Shown: positions 37,299-46,001, counted from the stretch's first letter. The stretch is DNA of 64,000 nt from JANQJA01 sp965267485 (GCA_965267485.1 OZ254080.1:3100001-3164000); one strand, 5' to 3'. Numbers and translations: made by a program. Notes: generated from the sequence alone by a model not told the origin.

Positions 37299-37943
37299 TC
37301 AGATCTCACCGTACTTCATGACGAGGTCTGCGACCTCGACCACGTCGCCGGCATCGAGTTTGCGGGATTTGAAGCCAATCGGCTCGCCGTTGACGATGGG
37401 CACCCGGGCCCGATCCTTGCCGCCGTCCACATGAATGAGGAAGTACCCCTGCGGTCGCCGGGAAACGGCCGCCACCTGGATGCCGGGTTCACCGACTTTC
37501 GTCAGCCCCTCCTCAAGCGTGATGCGCTCTCCGTCGCGCTTGCCGCCGACGATCGTGAGGAATCCCATCGGGCCGTCGCTCTTGCCGACGGGGGCAGCCT
37601 TGCCCACCGCGGTCTTCTCTTTCGTTTCGGGCGTGACCGGCGGTGCACTCCGCTTCGCATCGACGATGAGAAAGCGCAACTGGTGCTCGCCGATGGTCAC
37701 GACATCCTCGTGATGGAGAATATGCTCCTTGACGCGGCGGCCCTTGACGTAGATGCCGTTGGTGCTCCCCTCGTCCTTCAGTACGTAGCGATCCTTGACC
37801 TTTGACACCGAGGCATGAAGACCGCTGACGGCGGGATCCTTGATCGACACGTCACAGTCTGACCGGCGCCCGATAGAGGCATGCTCCCCGTTGAAACGAA
37901 CCTGATCGACGGGTTTGCTGTCCTTGATGACGACGATATTCAC
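37299..37943 (-). CDS. FHA-domain protein
   Basis: 214 residues. N-terminal FHA domain (about 20-95) with the phosphothreonine-binding residues SIGRRSDCD, SGLHAS and STNGIYVKGRRV; a linker; and a second FHA-like beta domain (about 125-214, LTIVGGKRDGERITLEEGLTKVG) without the binding residues. Cytosolic. Lies 13 bases after the PP2C gene in a run of PP2C, Ser/Thr kinase and CHASE2 genes, so it is a likely reader of that kinase's substrates. Confidence 0.92.
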   Translation of the reverse strand: MNIVVIKDSKPVDQVRFNGEHASIGRRSDCDVSIKDPAVSGLHASVSKVKDRYVLKDEGSTNGIYVKGRRVKEHILHHEDVVTIGEHQLRFLIVDAKRSAPPVTPETKEKTAVGKAAPVGKSDGPMGFLTIVGGKRDGERITLEEGLTKVGEPGIQVAAVSRRPQGYFLIHVDGGKDRARVPIVNGEPIGFKSRKLDAGDVVEVADLVMKYGEI

Positions 37944-37956
37944 GACGGGGAACTAC

Positions 37957-38796
37957 CTACTCGAACCAGTTGACGATCCTGCCAATCAGGCCACCTTCGT
38001 CAGGGTAGGCCTTGACGACCCGGGTGAGAACGATGGAGATATTGTCCTTGCCACCGCTGGCGTTTGCCACATTGACCAGATGACCGGCAACTTCAGACAG
38101 GTTGTTTCCCAGTTCGCGGAAGGTCGTTTCAATGTCCTCGTCAGCGACGAGATCTGTCAGCCCATCGGAACACATCAGGAAGACGTCGCCGCTCCGGGCC
38201 TTGTGCTCGTGCACCTCCGCCTCAACCGTGGGTGAGACACCGAGCGCCCGGGTCACAACGTTCTTGCGGTTTGACTCCCTCGCCTCTTCCTTGGTGTAGA
38301 CGCCCTTGTCGATCAGTTCCTGAACGAAGCTGTGGTCCTTGGTGACCTGTGAGAGCTTGCCGTCACGAAAGCGGTACACCCGCGAGTCGCCAATGTGACC
38401 GATGGTGACCTTGTTGTCGTGAAACACTGCCACGATGATTGTGGTCCCCATGCCGCGACACTGGGGCTGGGTCTGGGAGACGTGAAACACCGCGCTGTTG
38501 GTCTTCTCGATGAGATGCTTGACCACCCGCGAGGTCAGCGGCATGTCGGCGGTTTCTTCAGGGAGTTCGTGTTCTACCTCCCGATCGCCGTCGCGCCACT
38601 TGACCAGATCATCAATCAGCAGGTTGACGGACATCGAACTCGCGACCTCACCGGCGTTGAGCCCGCCCATCCCATCGGCCAGCACGCCAATACCAAGCGC
38701 CTCAACACACTTGAGATAGTCCTCGTTGTGGTCGCGGACCTGACCGACGTCAGTCTGCGCAACGAAATCGAGCTTGCCTTTGAGATTTACGCTCAT
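37957..38796 (-). CDS. PP2C-family Ser/Thr protein phosphatase
   Basis: 279 residues. PPM/PP2C motifs in order: DVGQVRDHNEDY, GVLADGMGG, GTTIIVAVF, GHIGDSRVYRF, TRALG, MCSDGLTDLV and SGGKDNISIVLTRV, giving the metal-binding aspartates. The ATG overlaps the stop of the CHASE2 kinase by four bases (ATGA), so the kinase and phosphatase are translationally coupled, as common for PknB/PstP-type pairs. Probably reverses phosphorylation by that kinase. Confidence 0.95.
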   Translation of the reverse strand: MSVNLKGKLDFVAQTDVGQVRDHNEDYLKCVEALGIGVLADGMGGLNAGEVASSMSVNLLIDDLVKWRDGDREVEHELPEETADMPLTSRVVKHLIEKTNSAVFHVSQTQPQCRGMGTTIIVAVFHDNKVTIGHIGDSRVYRFRDGKLSQVTKDHSFVQELIDKGVYTKEEARESNRKNVVTRALGVSPTVEAEVHEHKARSGDVFLMCSDGLTDLVADEDIETTFRELGNNLSEVAGHLVNVANASGGKDNISIVLTRVVKAYPDEGGLIGRIVNWFE

Positions 38797-41174
38797 GTGC
38801 CGGTTGCCGTACTCTCCGCGGCCAGGCGCTCCCGACAGATGCGCAGGTGCTCGGCAAGCTTCTTGCCGTTCGGATACCGCTTGTCGGGCTTCTTGCCGAT
38901 CGCGTTGTGAATGACCTTGCGCAATGTCGCCGGGATGTCCGGTCTCGCCTTCTTGATGTCTGTCGGTGCGTCGTGAACGATAGCGTACATCAGCGTCGCC
39001 ATCGACTCACCCTGAAAAGGAAGCGCGCCGGAACTCAGTTGATACAGCACGACGCCGAGCGAGAAAAGGTCTGAGCGACCGTCGACATGCTTGCCCATGC
39101 ACTGCTCCGGCGACATGTAGTTCGGGGTGCCCAGCACCGTGCCCGTCTTGGTCTTGCTGGCGTCCGAGATCCTCGCGATGCCGAAATCGGTAATCTTGAT
39201 CTGGCCCGACTCCGCGTCGAACATGATGTTGGAGGGCTTGATGTCGCGGTGAACGACGTGCTGCGAATGTGCGTAGTCCAGCGCCTCGGCGCACTGGATA
39301 CCGATATCGATCACCGTCTCGAGGGGCAGCAGGCTGTCCTTCTTGATGTGATCATCAAGGTCGCGCCCCTTCAGCAGTTCCATCGCGATATAGGCGAGAT
39401 CGCTCTCTTCGCCGGCGTCATAGATCGCGACAATGTTCGGGTGGTTCAGGCGCCCGGCAGATTCCGCCTCCCTGAAGAAGCGCTCCTTGACCTCCTTGAG
39501 TTCGTCGTCGGCAAACTCCATCGACAGCGCCATCGTCTTGATCGCAACGTCGCGGTTGATCTTCGGATCCTTGCCGAGGTAAACGACGCCCATCGCACCC
39601 TGACCGAGTTCCTTCTCGACCTGGTAGCGGCCGAGCATCGGCTTCTCGACGGCGCCATCGTCGCCGACGACCGTGCTGCTGAGCAGGCTGTGTGTCGCAC
39701 CGCCCATGAGCACTGCGTCCTCCATGGCCTCACACCGCTTGATGCGCTTTTCGACATCCTTGAAACCGCCGTCCGTCGCGGCGATGAACTCGTACGCGGT
39801 CTGCGCCTTGTTGTACTGGCGCTTGCGCTCGTAATCCAGCCCCAGGTTGTACACCAGTTCGAACGTCGCGGGCTCCGGCGGACAGCGCCGGAACTTGTCC
39901 ATGGCGGCGTCGAGCTGGCCTTGCCCCTGATAGGCGAGCCCCAGCATCCGGTTGCTTTCCGCGGAATCGGCCGCGGACCTCATCTGCTCACGTTCCGTCA
40001 GCAGGTAGAAACGGATGCCCATGAACAGGATCGCGAGCAATCCGGCGAACATCGCATAGCTCATGGAAATGACGAGGCCGCCGGAAACGTACAGGAAGGT
40101 GGCAATGCCGATGTACAGGAGGTAGACCACAAGCGCGCCCAGCAGGCGCATGAGCAGGCTGCCGAGCAGGCCCGTCGCCAGCAGCGCTACCAGGAACAGG
40201 GTCGTTGCCACGGTCTCGACCAGCACACCGGCCGGCCGGAGCGGCGCGCCGTTCAGCAGCGTGTGAATCGTCGAGGCGATGATTTCGACCCCGTATACCG
40301 GGCCGATCGGGGTATTGAATTTGTCGTGGGTGACCTCCCACGTATCCCCGACGAGCACGATCTTGCCGTCGAAGATGTAGCGATACTCCTGCGCGATGTC
40401 TTCGGGCACGTCTCCATGCGCGAGATCCAGCAGTTCCAGCGCCGAGAACCCGGCCTGCCCTTCGTGCAGATACTGCGTGCCCGGATCGAGCCGCGGGAAG
40501 TCAATGTATATGTCGCCAAACTGGTCGAGCGGATAGCGACGGTCACCCAGCACGAGGTCGCTGCCCTCGACGACCGGCTCCGTATCGAAGTACATCGCGA
40601 GTGCCTGAATCGCGATCGGATAGCCATCGCGGTTGTTCGTCGCAGCCTCATACACCCGCAGGCGAGCGAGGTTGTCCAGAATGGCGCTGGTGGGCTCGAG
40701 ATTCGAATAACCGCTGCGAGCGACCGCATCCAGTGTCTCGTTGGGATATGTCAGGCCGACGAACTCACCGTCGTCGAAGTACGCGTACGAGACGAGCAAT
40801 ACATTGCCGGCTTCCTCGAACATTGCTGCGGTCGGCTCGTCCTCGCCGTAGGAACTGTTGAAGTCCATCAGGAAGTCGAGCACAACGACGCTGGCGCCGA
40901 AGGCCGAAAGTCGCTCGGCGATCAGACCGAGGTCCGTGCGACGGAACGGAAAGCTGCCGTATTCCGCGTAGAGTTCCTCGTCGAGCGCGACCAGCATGAT
41001 TTCGTCACGCAGTTCGACCGTGGCCTCGTCACCGAACGTGGTTCGCAGCAGGTGCCGGAAGGAGATGGTCTGATCCTCGACGAGCGAGAAAAGCTCGAGG
41101 CGCTCTGCCGGAATAGTCAGCAGCAGCACGACGAGGGTCAGGAACACGTCCCAGCGTTTGAGTGGGTTTTTCAT
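38793..41174 (-). CDS. CHASE2-domain Ser/Thr protein kinase
   Basis: 793 residues from ATG 41174 (MKNPLKRWDVFL, start of the first membrane helix). The frame continues to 41588, but that stretch covers the divergent yaaA start and is not protein-like. CHASE2 sensor (about 30-305), three helices (about 310-385), a TPR-like linker (about 395-480), then a Hanks-type kinase domain (about 515-785) with GQGAMGVVYLG, VAIK, HRDIKPSN, DFGIAR and YMSPEQ all intact. Unlike the kinase-like domain of the giant hybrid sensor, this one should be active. The sensor is a paralogue of the neighbouring cyclase's, and the two share the EDQT and DFNS motifs. First gene of a run with PP2C and FHA genes. Confidence 0.94.
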   Translation of the reverse strand: MKNPLKRWDVFLTLVVLLLTIPAERLELFSLVEDQTISFRHLLRTTFGDEATVELRDEIMLVALDEELYAEYGSFPFRRTDLGLIAERLSAFGASVVVLDFLMDFNSSYGEDEPTAAMFEEAGNVLLVSYAYFDDGEFVGLTYPNETLDAVARSGYSNLEPTSAILDNLARLRVYEAATNNRDGYPIAIQALAMYFDTEPVVEGSDLVLGDRRYPLDQFGDIYIDFPRLDPGTQYLHEGQAGFSALELLDLAHGDVPEDIAQEYRYIFDGKIVLVGDTWEVTHDKFNTPIGPVYGVEIIASTIHTLLNGAPLRPAGVLVETVATTLFLVALLATGLLGSLLMRLLGALVVYLLYIGIATFLYVSGGLVISMSYAMFAGLLAILFMGIRFYLLTEREQMRSAADSAESNRMLGLAYQGQGQLDAAMDKFRRCPPEPATFELVYNLGLDYERKRQYNKAQTAYEFIAATDGGFKDVEKRIKRCEAMEDAVLMGGATHSLLSSTVVGDDGAVEKPMLGRYQVEKELGQGAMGVVYLGKDPKINRDVAIKTMALSMEFADDELKEVKERFFREAESAGRLNHPNIVAIYDAGEESDLAYIAMELLKGRDLDDHIKKDSLLPLETVIDIGIQCAEALDYAHSQHVVHRDIKPSNIMFDAESGQIKITDFGIARISDASKTKTGTVLGTPNYMSPEQCMGKHVDGRSDLFSLGVVLYQLSSGALPFQGESMATLMYAIVHDAPTDIKKARPDIPATLRKVIHNAIGKKPDKRYPNGKKLAEHLRICRERLAAESTATGT

Positions 41175-41337
41175 TCTTGCTTTTCCCGGTGGCGGTCCAG
41201 GATCTCCGCACGCAGCGAATGATTGTGCGACAAGCTTCAATGCATGTCTAATCACGGCGGAACCCGGCGGATCGTGTCGCGCAACCAGCGCAATTACGGT
41301 ATTCTTTGCCGCCCTTGTCACGCCCCGAGAGGACACG

Positions 41338-42108
41338 ATGTTAACGGTGATCTCGCCAGCGAAAACGCTCGATTTCGATACCCCGCCGGCGACTGAAAAA
41401 GCCACTGTTCCCGACCATCTGAACCGTTCGAAGGAACTGGTGACGATCCTCAGAAAGCAGTCACCGAAAGACCTGTCGCGACTCATGGGCATCAGCGACA
41501 AGCTGGGTGAACTGAACGCCGAGCGATTCCGGCAGTGGAAGCCGCCGTTCAACCCGCATAACGCGAAACAGTCGATCCTCGCGTTCAAGGGCGATGTCTA
41601 CCTCGGCCTCGACGTTGAAAGCTACACCGCCCGTGACTTCAACTTCATCCAGAAAAACCTGCGAATTCTTTCCGGCCTGTACGGTGTCCTCCGACCCCTC
41701 GACCTGATTCAGCCCTACCGGCTCGAAATGGGGACGCGACTCGAAAACAAGAAGGGCAAGGATCTCTACGAATTCTGGGGCGACGCCATTTCGAGAGCAC
41801 TCGTGCAGGAACTCGAGAGCCATCGCAACAAGACGCTGGTCAACCTTGCATCCAACGAGTACTTCAAGGCGGTGAAGCCCGATATGATGCCGGCACAGGT
41901 CATCACGCCCGTCTTCAAGGATTTCAACAAAGGCAGCTACAAGGTACTCGCCTTTTTCGCCAAGAAAGCCCGCGGCCAGATGGCGACATTCATCGTCAAG
42001 AACCGCATCAACAAGCCCGAGGACATCAAGGCATTCGATGTCGACGGCTACCGGTTCAGCGAGAGTCACTCCAGCGAATACGACTGGGTATTCACGCGTA
42101 AAGCCTGA
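41338..42108 (+). CDS. yaaA: peroxide stress protein YaaA
   Basis: 256 residues from ATG 41338, with GAGGA seven bases upstream. The start MLTVISPAKTLDF, the FNPHNAKQSILAFKGDVYLGLD block, the GLYGVLRPLDLIQPYRLEMGT block and KKARGQMATFIVKNRI are the YaaA (DUF328) family hallmarks. In E. coli YaaA limits intracellular free iron during peroxide stress and binds DNA. Upstream in-frame codons overlap the kinase gene and are not used. Confidence 0.96.
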   Translation: MLTVISPAKTLDFDTPPATEKATVPDHLNRSKELVTILRKQSPKDLSRLMGISDKLGELNAERFRQWKPPFNPHNAKQSILAFKGDVYLGLDVESYTARDFNFIQKNLRILSGLYGVLRPLDLIQPYRLEMGTRLENKKGKDLYEFWGDAISRALVQELESHRNKTLVNLASNEYFKAVKPDMMPAQVITPVFKDFNKGSYKVLAFFAKKARGQMATFIVKNRINKPEDIKAFDVDGYRFSESHSSEYDWVFTRKA

Positions 42109-42113
42109 AACCC

Positions 42114-43085
42114 GTGTCGCAACTCGGCATTATCGTCAATCCCATGTCCGGTCGTGACGTCCGGCGCATCGCTGCGCGCGCGAGCATCATGACGCACGAA
42201 CACAAGCTCAGGCAGGTCACGCGCCTGGTACTGGGTGCCGCCGCCCAGGGCGTCGACGAGATCCTGTGTATCAAGGACCCGTTCCGGATCAGCGAACGTG
42301 CGGTCGAGAACCTGCCCGAGCGCGGAAAGGTGAGGCTGGTGGATGTCCCGGCGACCCACACGGCGGAAGACACGCGCGTGGCCGCCCGGGAGATGTGGCA
42401 GGCGGGCTGCCGGACGTTCATTGTGCTCGGAGGCGACGGCACGAACCGCATCGTGGCAAGCGAGTTCCCCGACGCCCGGCTGCTGCCCCTGTCGACGGGT
42501 ACCAACAATGTCTTTCCCTACATGGTCGAGGCCTCGGTCGCCGGCGCTGCGGCAGGACTCATCGCCACCGACCGGGTTGATGCGATGGAGACTTGCCTTC
42601 GCACCAAGCGGGTTCACATCGAGGCCGACGGCAAATCGGCGATCGCGCTTGTCGACGCGGTTGTGCTCCAGAACGATATGCTGGGCAGCTTTCTGCCCTT
42701 CGAGGCAGAAAACATTGCCGCGCTGGTGTTGGCCCGGGCCGAGCCAGCGTCAATTGGCATGTCGCCGATCGGAGGTTTCATCGAGCCCTGTTATCACGAA
42801 GACGATTTCGGCGTCATCATCGAGACCGGTGAACCGGCTGTTCATCGTGTGAGCGCGCCCGTCTCGGCAGGGCTGTACGGCGACATCGCCATTCGCTCCC
42901 TGCGTCGGATCGCGCTGGACGAACGCGTGCATCTCGGCGCATCCGGCATTGTCGCGTTCGACGGTGACCGGGAGCTGAAGGCGACCACGGGCGTCGATGC
43001 CCGGGTTTCACGGGATGGCCCATGGATCATCGAGCCACCGAAGGTGATGGCCGACGCCGTGCGCCTCGGCGCGTTTTCACGTTAA
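42114..43085 (+). CDS. ATP-NAD kinase-like protein (AcoX/DAGK superfamily)
   Basis: 323 residues from GTG 42114, five bases after yaaA. NAD kinase/diacylglycerol kinase fold: GIIVNPMSGRD at the start, the nucleotide motif GGDGTNR near residue 105 and STGTNNVFPY. This resembles the AcoX subgroup associated with acetoin catabolism, but no acetoin genes are nearby, so substrate is open (NAD or a small polyol/lipid). Probably co-transcribed with yaaA. Confidence 0.85.
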   Translation: MSQLGIIVNPMSGRDVRRIAARASIMTHEHKLRQVTRLVLGAAAQGVDEILCIKDPFRISERAVENLPERGKVRLVDVPATHTAEDTRVAAREMWQAGCRTFIVLGGDGTNRIVASEFPDARLLPLSTGTNNVFPYMVEASVAGAAAGLIATDRVDAMETCLRTKRVHIEADGKSAIALVDAVVLQNDMLGSFLPFEAENIAALVLARAEPASIGMSPIGGFIEPCYHEDDFGVIIETGEPAVHRVSAPVSAGLYGDIAIRSLRRIALDERVHLGASGIVAFDGDRELKATTGVDARVSRDGPWIIEPPKVMADAVRLGAFSR

Positions 43086-43118
43086 TATTGCTCGCTGAAT
43101 AGCCATCAGGAGTCGACG

Positions 43119-43982
43119 TTGCCACGTCTCCCATTCATTTTCCTGCTCACCGCCCTGTCGTTCACGGTGGTTGCCGAACCGGCGCCGTCCGGAGAGACAA
43201 GCGGCGACGAAGCCGAAACCCGAACGCTGATCTGGCCGGATGGCACCCGCTATGTCGGCGGCGTCAAGGACGGCAAGCGCTCTGGCAAGGGCACGATCTT
43301 CTGGGAGGACGGCACGCGCTTCGTTGGCAACTTCAAAAATGACCTTCGCGAGGGTCCCGGGACGATGATCCTGCCCGACGGCACGGTCTACAACGGCTAC
43401 TTCAGCAATGACAAACTGGTGCAGGCGCCCGCCGAAACTGCCGCACCCGAGGCAGAAATCGCCGCCGCCGACATCGAGGAGATGTCCGAATCGCCCGCGC
43501 CGGCTGTCAGTACGGAACCGTCGCCAGCGCCCGAGCAGGTTGCGGCCGCGTCGGCGCCCGCGCAGATGCCGCCGCCCCAGCCCGAGATTCCGGGCGAGAT
43601 CGAGGAAGTCCCCGTTACCGAAATCACGGATGCCGTAAAGCAGGAACTGACATCAATGATCGATCTCTGGGCCGCCGCCTGGTCCGAGCAGAACGTGCCC
43701 CAGTATCTCGACTACTACGCAGAAGACTTCGATGTTCCTGGACGCCAGTCCCGAGCCGCCTGGGAAGGACTCAGGCGCTCACGTCTCAGCCGTCCCGGTT
43801 TCATCGACCTTGATCTGACGTATGAGCGCTTCGAGATCATCCGCCCCGGCGTCGCGGAGGTAACCTTCAATCAGGTATACCGCTCTGACGTCTACAGCGA
43901 TGAGACCACGAAGACGCTCACCCTCACGAAAGAAGGTCCGTTCTGGCGAATCCTGAAAGAGGAAACCCGCCAGGAAAGATAA
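43119..43982 (+). CDS. exported MORN-repeat protein with NTF2-like C-terminal domain
   Basis: 287 residues from a TTG at 43119. The start is fixed by AGGAG six bases upstream and a signal peptide cut after TVVAEP. Three MORN-type repeats follow (about 38-100: WPDGTRYVGGVKDGKRSGKGT, WEDGTRFVGNFKNDLREGPGT, LPDGTVYNGYFSNDK), then a Pro/Ala/Glu-rich linker (about 105-170) and an NTF2/SnoaL-like domain (about 180-285, LWAAAWSEQNVPQYLDYYAEDF) like that in Cds6-type proteins. MORN repeats often bind membranes; the combination suggests envelope attachment. Function unknown. Confidence 0.85.
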   Translation: MPRLPFIFLLTALSFTVVAEPAPSGETSGDEAETRTLIWPDGTRYVGGVKDGKRSGKGTIFWEDGTRFVGNFKNDLREGPGTMILPDGTVYNGYFSNDKLVQAPAETAAPEAEIAAADIEEMSESPAPAVSTEPSPAPEQVAAASAPAQMPPPQPEIPGEIEEVPVTEITDAVKQELTSMIDLWAAAWSEQNVPQYLDYYAEDFDVPGRQSRAAWEGLRRSRLSRPGFIDLDLTYERFEIIRPGVAEVTFNQVYRSDVYSDETTKTLTLTKEGPFWRILKEETRQER

Positions 43983-43986
43983 CGGC

Positions 43987-45257
43987 CTACTTCAGCCGTT
44001 CGATTCCCAGCGCCTTCAGCACGTACTTCTCGTAGATCGGCTCTGTGCCACCGGTGCGCATTTTGCGCATGAAATACTTCTCGAACGCGATCTTGGCAAC
44101 GTGGACCCACTTGCCCTGCTTCGCCCATGTCACGTTTCGGGGCGGAATCTGTGGCAGCGCCACGAATGCAACGCCGTCGTCTCCCAGGTCGGCAAGGCAG
44201 ATGGCATTCCACGTTGCGCGGTGTGTGGGCTCATTGCCGGCGATCGTCTCGATGATGTTGTGCACAATCGCTGTCACCATCGATTCGATCATGTAGCCGG
44301 TCTTGGGCGCTCCGGTCGGTACCGGTGTCGCCTCGACCGGCGGAATCGCAACACCGACGCGCCGGCCGCGTAGATGTTCTTCCAGACAGGATTTCGCTGA
44401 AATTCATCGATCACGACAAAGCCTCTCGGATTGCAAAGATCCGGCACACTGGCAACCGGTGCGACGCCACGAAACGCGGGAATGAACATCGTGAACCTCG
44501 AGGCAATGTCGGTTTCCTGCCTGACCTCGCCATCGTCACCACATTCTCCGACCCTGACGGTGTCGGCCGAAACCTCCAGCACCTTTGCGTTGGTCACCCA
44601 CCGAATGTGACGCTGCCTGAGTTCAGACTCCAGCAGACCCTTGGAGTCGCCAACACCGCCCAATCCCATATGACCGATGTACGGCTCGCTCGTCACGAAT
44701 GTGATCGGCACGCGGTCCCGGAGCTTGCGCTTGCGCAGGTCGGCGTCGAGGATCATCGCGAATTCATAGGCTGGTCCGAAGCAACTCGCCCCCTGCACGG
44801 CGCCGACGACAACCGGACCAGGGTTTTCGAGGAATCGCTCGTAGGCCTCACCGGCATGGCTCGCGTGCGGTGTCGTGCAGACACTCTGGGTATGACCCTC
44901 GGGCCCCAGGCCCGGGATCTCATCAAATGCGAGTTCCGGACCGGTGGCCAGTACCAGATAGTCGTAATCGACCGATTGACCGTCTGCGAGTTCGAGGCGG
45001 TTGTCGGCGGCATCAATCCGGCTCACCGGCGACGCAATGAAACGAATGCCCTTCTGCTCGACGTTTGGACGAATCGGAACGAGCACCTGGTCTGGCTGCC
45101 GCCATCCGACCACGACCCAGGGGTTGGAGGGCGTGAACTGAAAGTGCTCGGAGGCATTGATCAGCGTGACATCGTGCCCCTTCCCAAGCGCTTTCTTCAG
45201 GTCATAGGCGGCCGGCATCCCTCCAAGCCCGGCACCAACGACAACGACATGAGCCAT
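43987..45257 (-). pseudogene. sulfide:quinone oxidoreductase-like flavoprotein, frameshifted
   Basis: A single FAD/NAD(P) oxidoreductase of about 423 residues split into two frames. N-terminal part (45257 to about 44362): VVGAGLGGMPAAYDL dinucleotide fold, DYLVLATGPE, and the cysteine motif GASCFGPAYEF of SQR-type enzymes. It then runs out of frame after NIYAAG. The C-terminal part continues in another frame (VGVAIPPVEATPVPTG, then TGYMIESM) to the stop at 43987. Dropping two bases (one CG) within 44356-44365 restores a continuous family-like sequence. Start supported by GGGAG eight bases before ATG 45257. Either a recent pseudogene or an assembly/sequencing error. Context (DUF2892 protein, SqrR-type repressor) supports a sulfide-oxidation role. 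Confidence 0.85.
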
Positions 45258-45307
45258 GTCTCATTCTCCCGTAGACAGATCGAATCACTATATTAGCTAT
45301 CAGTTAT

Positions 45308-45321
45308 TTAGAAAACTCTAA
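45308..45321. promoter_or_regulatory. TTAG-N6-CTAA palindrome, candidate ArsR operator (site 1)
   Basis: TTAGAAAACTCTAA in the AT-rich gap between the SQR-like gene and the DUF2892 gene, 50 bases before the SQR start. Same TTAG-N6-CTAA architecture as the site in front of the repressor gene. Confidence 0.55.
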
Positions 45322-45345
45322 CTTAGATCAATTCGTCACAAGAGA

Positions 45346-45386
45346 TTGATTGTTCGATTTCGGTCGCTATATTAGAATTATCTTAA
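45346..45386 (+). promoter_or_regulatory. promoter of the DUF2892 gene with overlapping operator-like site 2
   Basis: TTGATT (45346-45351), 16-base spacer, TATATT (45368-45373), about 50 bases before the ATG. The -10 runs into TTAGAATTATCTTAA (45372-45386), a one-base-longer version of the TTAG-N6-CTAA palindrome. Repressor binding there would block the promoter. Confidence 0.55.
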
Positions 45387-45425
45387 GTAAACATCTTTGT
45401 TAGTCATGTGATGAGGAATCCAGTC

Positions 45426-45644
45426 ATGGCACAGACCAACACCACGACCGTTGAGCAGTGGGTCTTCCGTATCGCCGGGATATTCGTGCTTGCATCCCTG
45501 CTGCTTGCACACTTCCACAGTGCCTACTGGCTCTGGTTCACTGCCTTTGTGGGTGCGAACATGCTGCAGGCATCGTTCACGGGGTTTTGCCCCCTTGCGA
45601 TGATTCTGGAGAAATTTGGCATCAGGACGGGCGCCGCATTCTAG
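45426..45644 (+). CDS. DUF2892-family inner-membrane protein (YgaP-membrane-domain-like)
   Basis: 72 residues from ATG 45426, with GAGGA about nine bases upstream (a GTG at 45408 would add six residues). Two membrane helices (about 10-28 and 33-50) and the C-terminal GFCPLAMILEKFGI motif typical of DUF2892 proteins and of the membrane part of the sulfurtransferase YgaP. These commonly accompany sulfide-oxidising genes and YgaV/BigR repressors. Ends four bases into the repressor gene, tail to tail. Confidence 0.88.
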   Translation: MAQTNTTTVEQWVFRIAGIFVLASLLLAHFHSAYWLWFTAFVGANMLQASFTGFCPLAMILEKFGIRTGAAF

Positions 45645-45982
45645 GAAACGGGCGTCGGGCCGCAGTACATGTCGTGGAGTGTGCCAATGATGCGTGAGAC
45701 GCGCTCGTCTGCCAGCGAGTAGTGAATCGTCTGGGATTCGCGACGGGTCTGGACAAGGCCCTCCTGCCGCAGCATGGCGAGATGCTGTGACAGCGCGGAT
45801 TGGGAAAGCGGAATCTCATCCAGGAGTTGACCCACCGAGCGTTCGCCTTCGAACAACAGACAGAGCACCATGAGCCGATTCCGATTCGCGAGCGCCTTCA
45901 GCAGCGCCGCCGCATCGTCGGCATGGTTCGCCATGTCTTCAAGGTTGAGTTCCAAATTTTCGCTCCCGAAGGCTACAGCCAC
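45641..45982 (-). CDS. ArsR-family sulfide-responsive repressor (SqrR/BigR/YgaV-like)
   Basis: 113 residues from GTG 45982. Winged-helix ArsR domain: LLKALANRNRLMVLCLLFEGERSVGQL, recognition helix LSQSALSQHLAMLRQEGLV. Cys41 (LMVLC) and Cys107 (MYCG) occupy the positions of the persulfide-sensing cysteine pair of SqrR/BigR/YgaV, and the usual ArsR metal motif ELCVC is absent. Predicted to repress the cassette until persulfide forms a Cys-S-Cys bridge. The start is uncertain: TTG 45955 has a better ribosome site (GGGAG) and ATG 45934 is possible. Confidence 0.9.
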   Translation of the reverse strand: MAVAFGSENLELNLEDMANHADDAAALLKALANRNRLMVLCLLFEGERSVGQLLDEIPLSQSALSQHLAMLRQEGLVQTRRESQTIHYSLADERVSRIIGTLHDMYCGPTPVS

Positions 45983-45987
45983 GAAAT

Positions 45988-46001
45988 TTAGCAGTTTCTA
46001 A
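45988..46001. promoter_or_regulatory. TTAG-N6-CTAA palindrome, candidate operator (site 3)
   Basis: TTAGCAGTTTCTAA lies five bases upstream of the repressor's GTG. Suits autoregulation by the SqrR-like protein. Confidence 0.5.

Noticed and set aside
33912..41174. Type VI secretion accessory cluster, suggested by FHA, PP2C and Ser/Thr kinase genes
   Set aside because: No tss structural gene is in the window. The kinase has a CHASE2 sensor, unlike PpkA, and the island has its own cyclase and FecR-like protein.
39087..41222. 711-codon open frame antisense to the CHASE2 kinase
   Set aside because: It mirrors a gene with complete kinase and CHASE2 motifs. Its own sequence has no domain, signal or ribosome site and the His/Arg/Val-rich composition of GC-rich antisense frames.
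44289..45257. Programmed ribosomal frameshift in the SQR-like gene
   Set aside because: No slippery heptamer or downstream structure is evident at the junction, and the shift sits at a CGCG run where slippage or sequencing error is the simpler cause.
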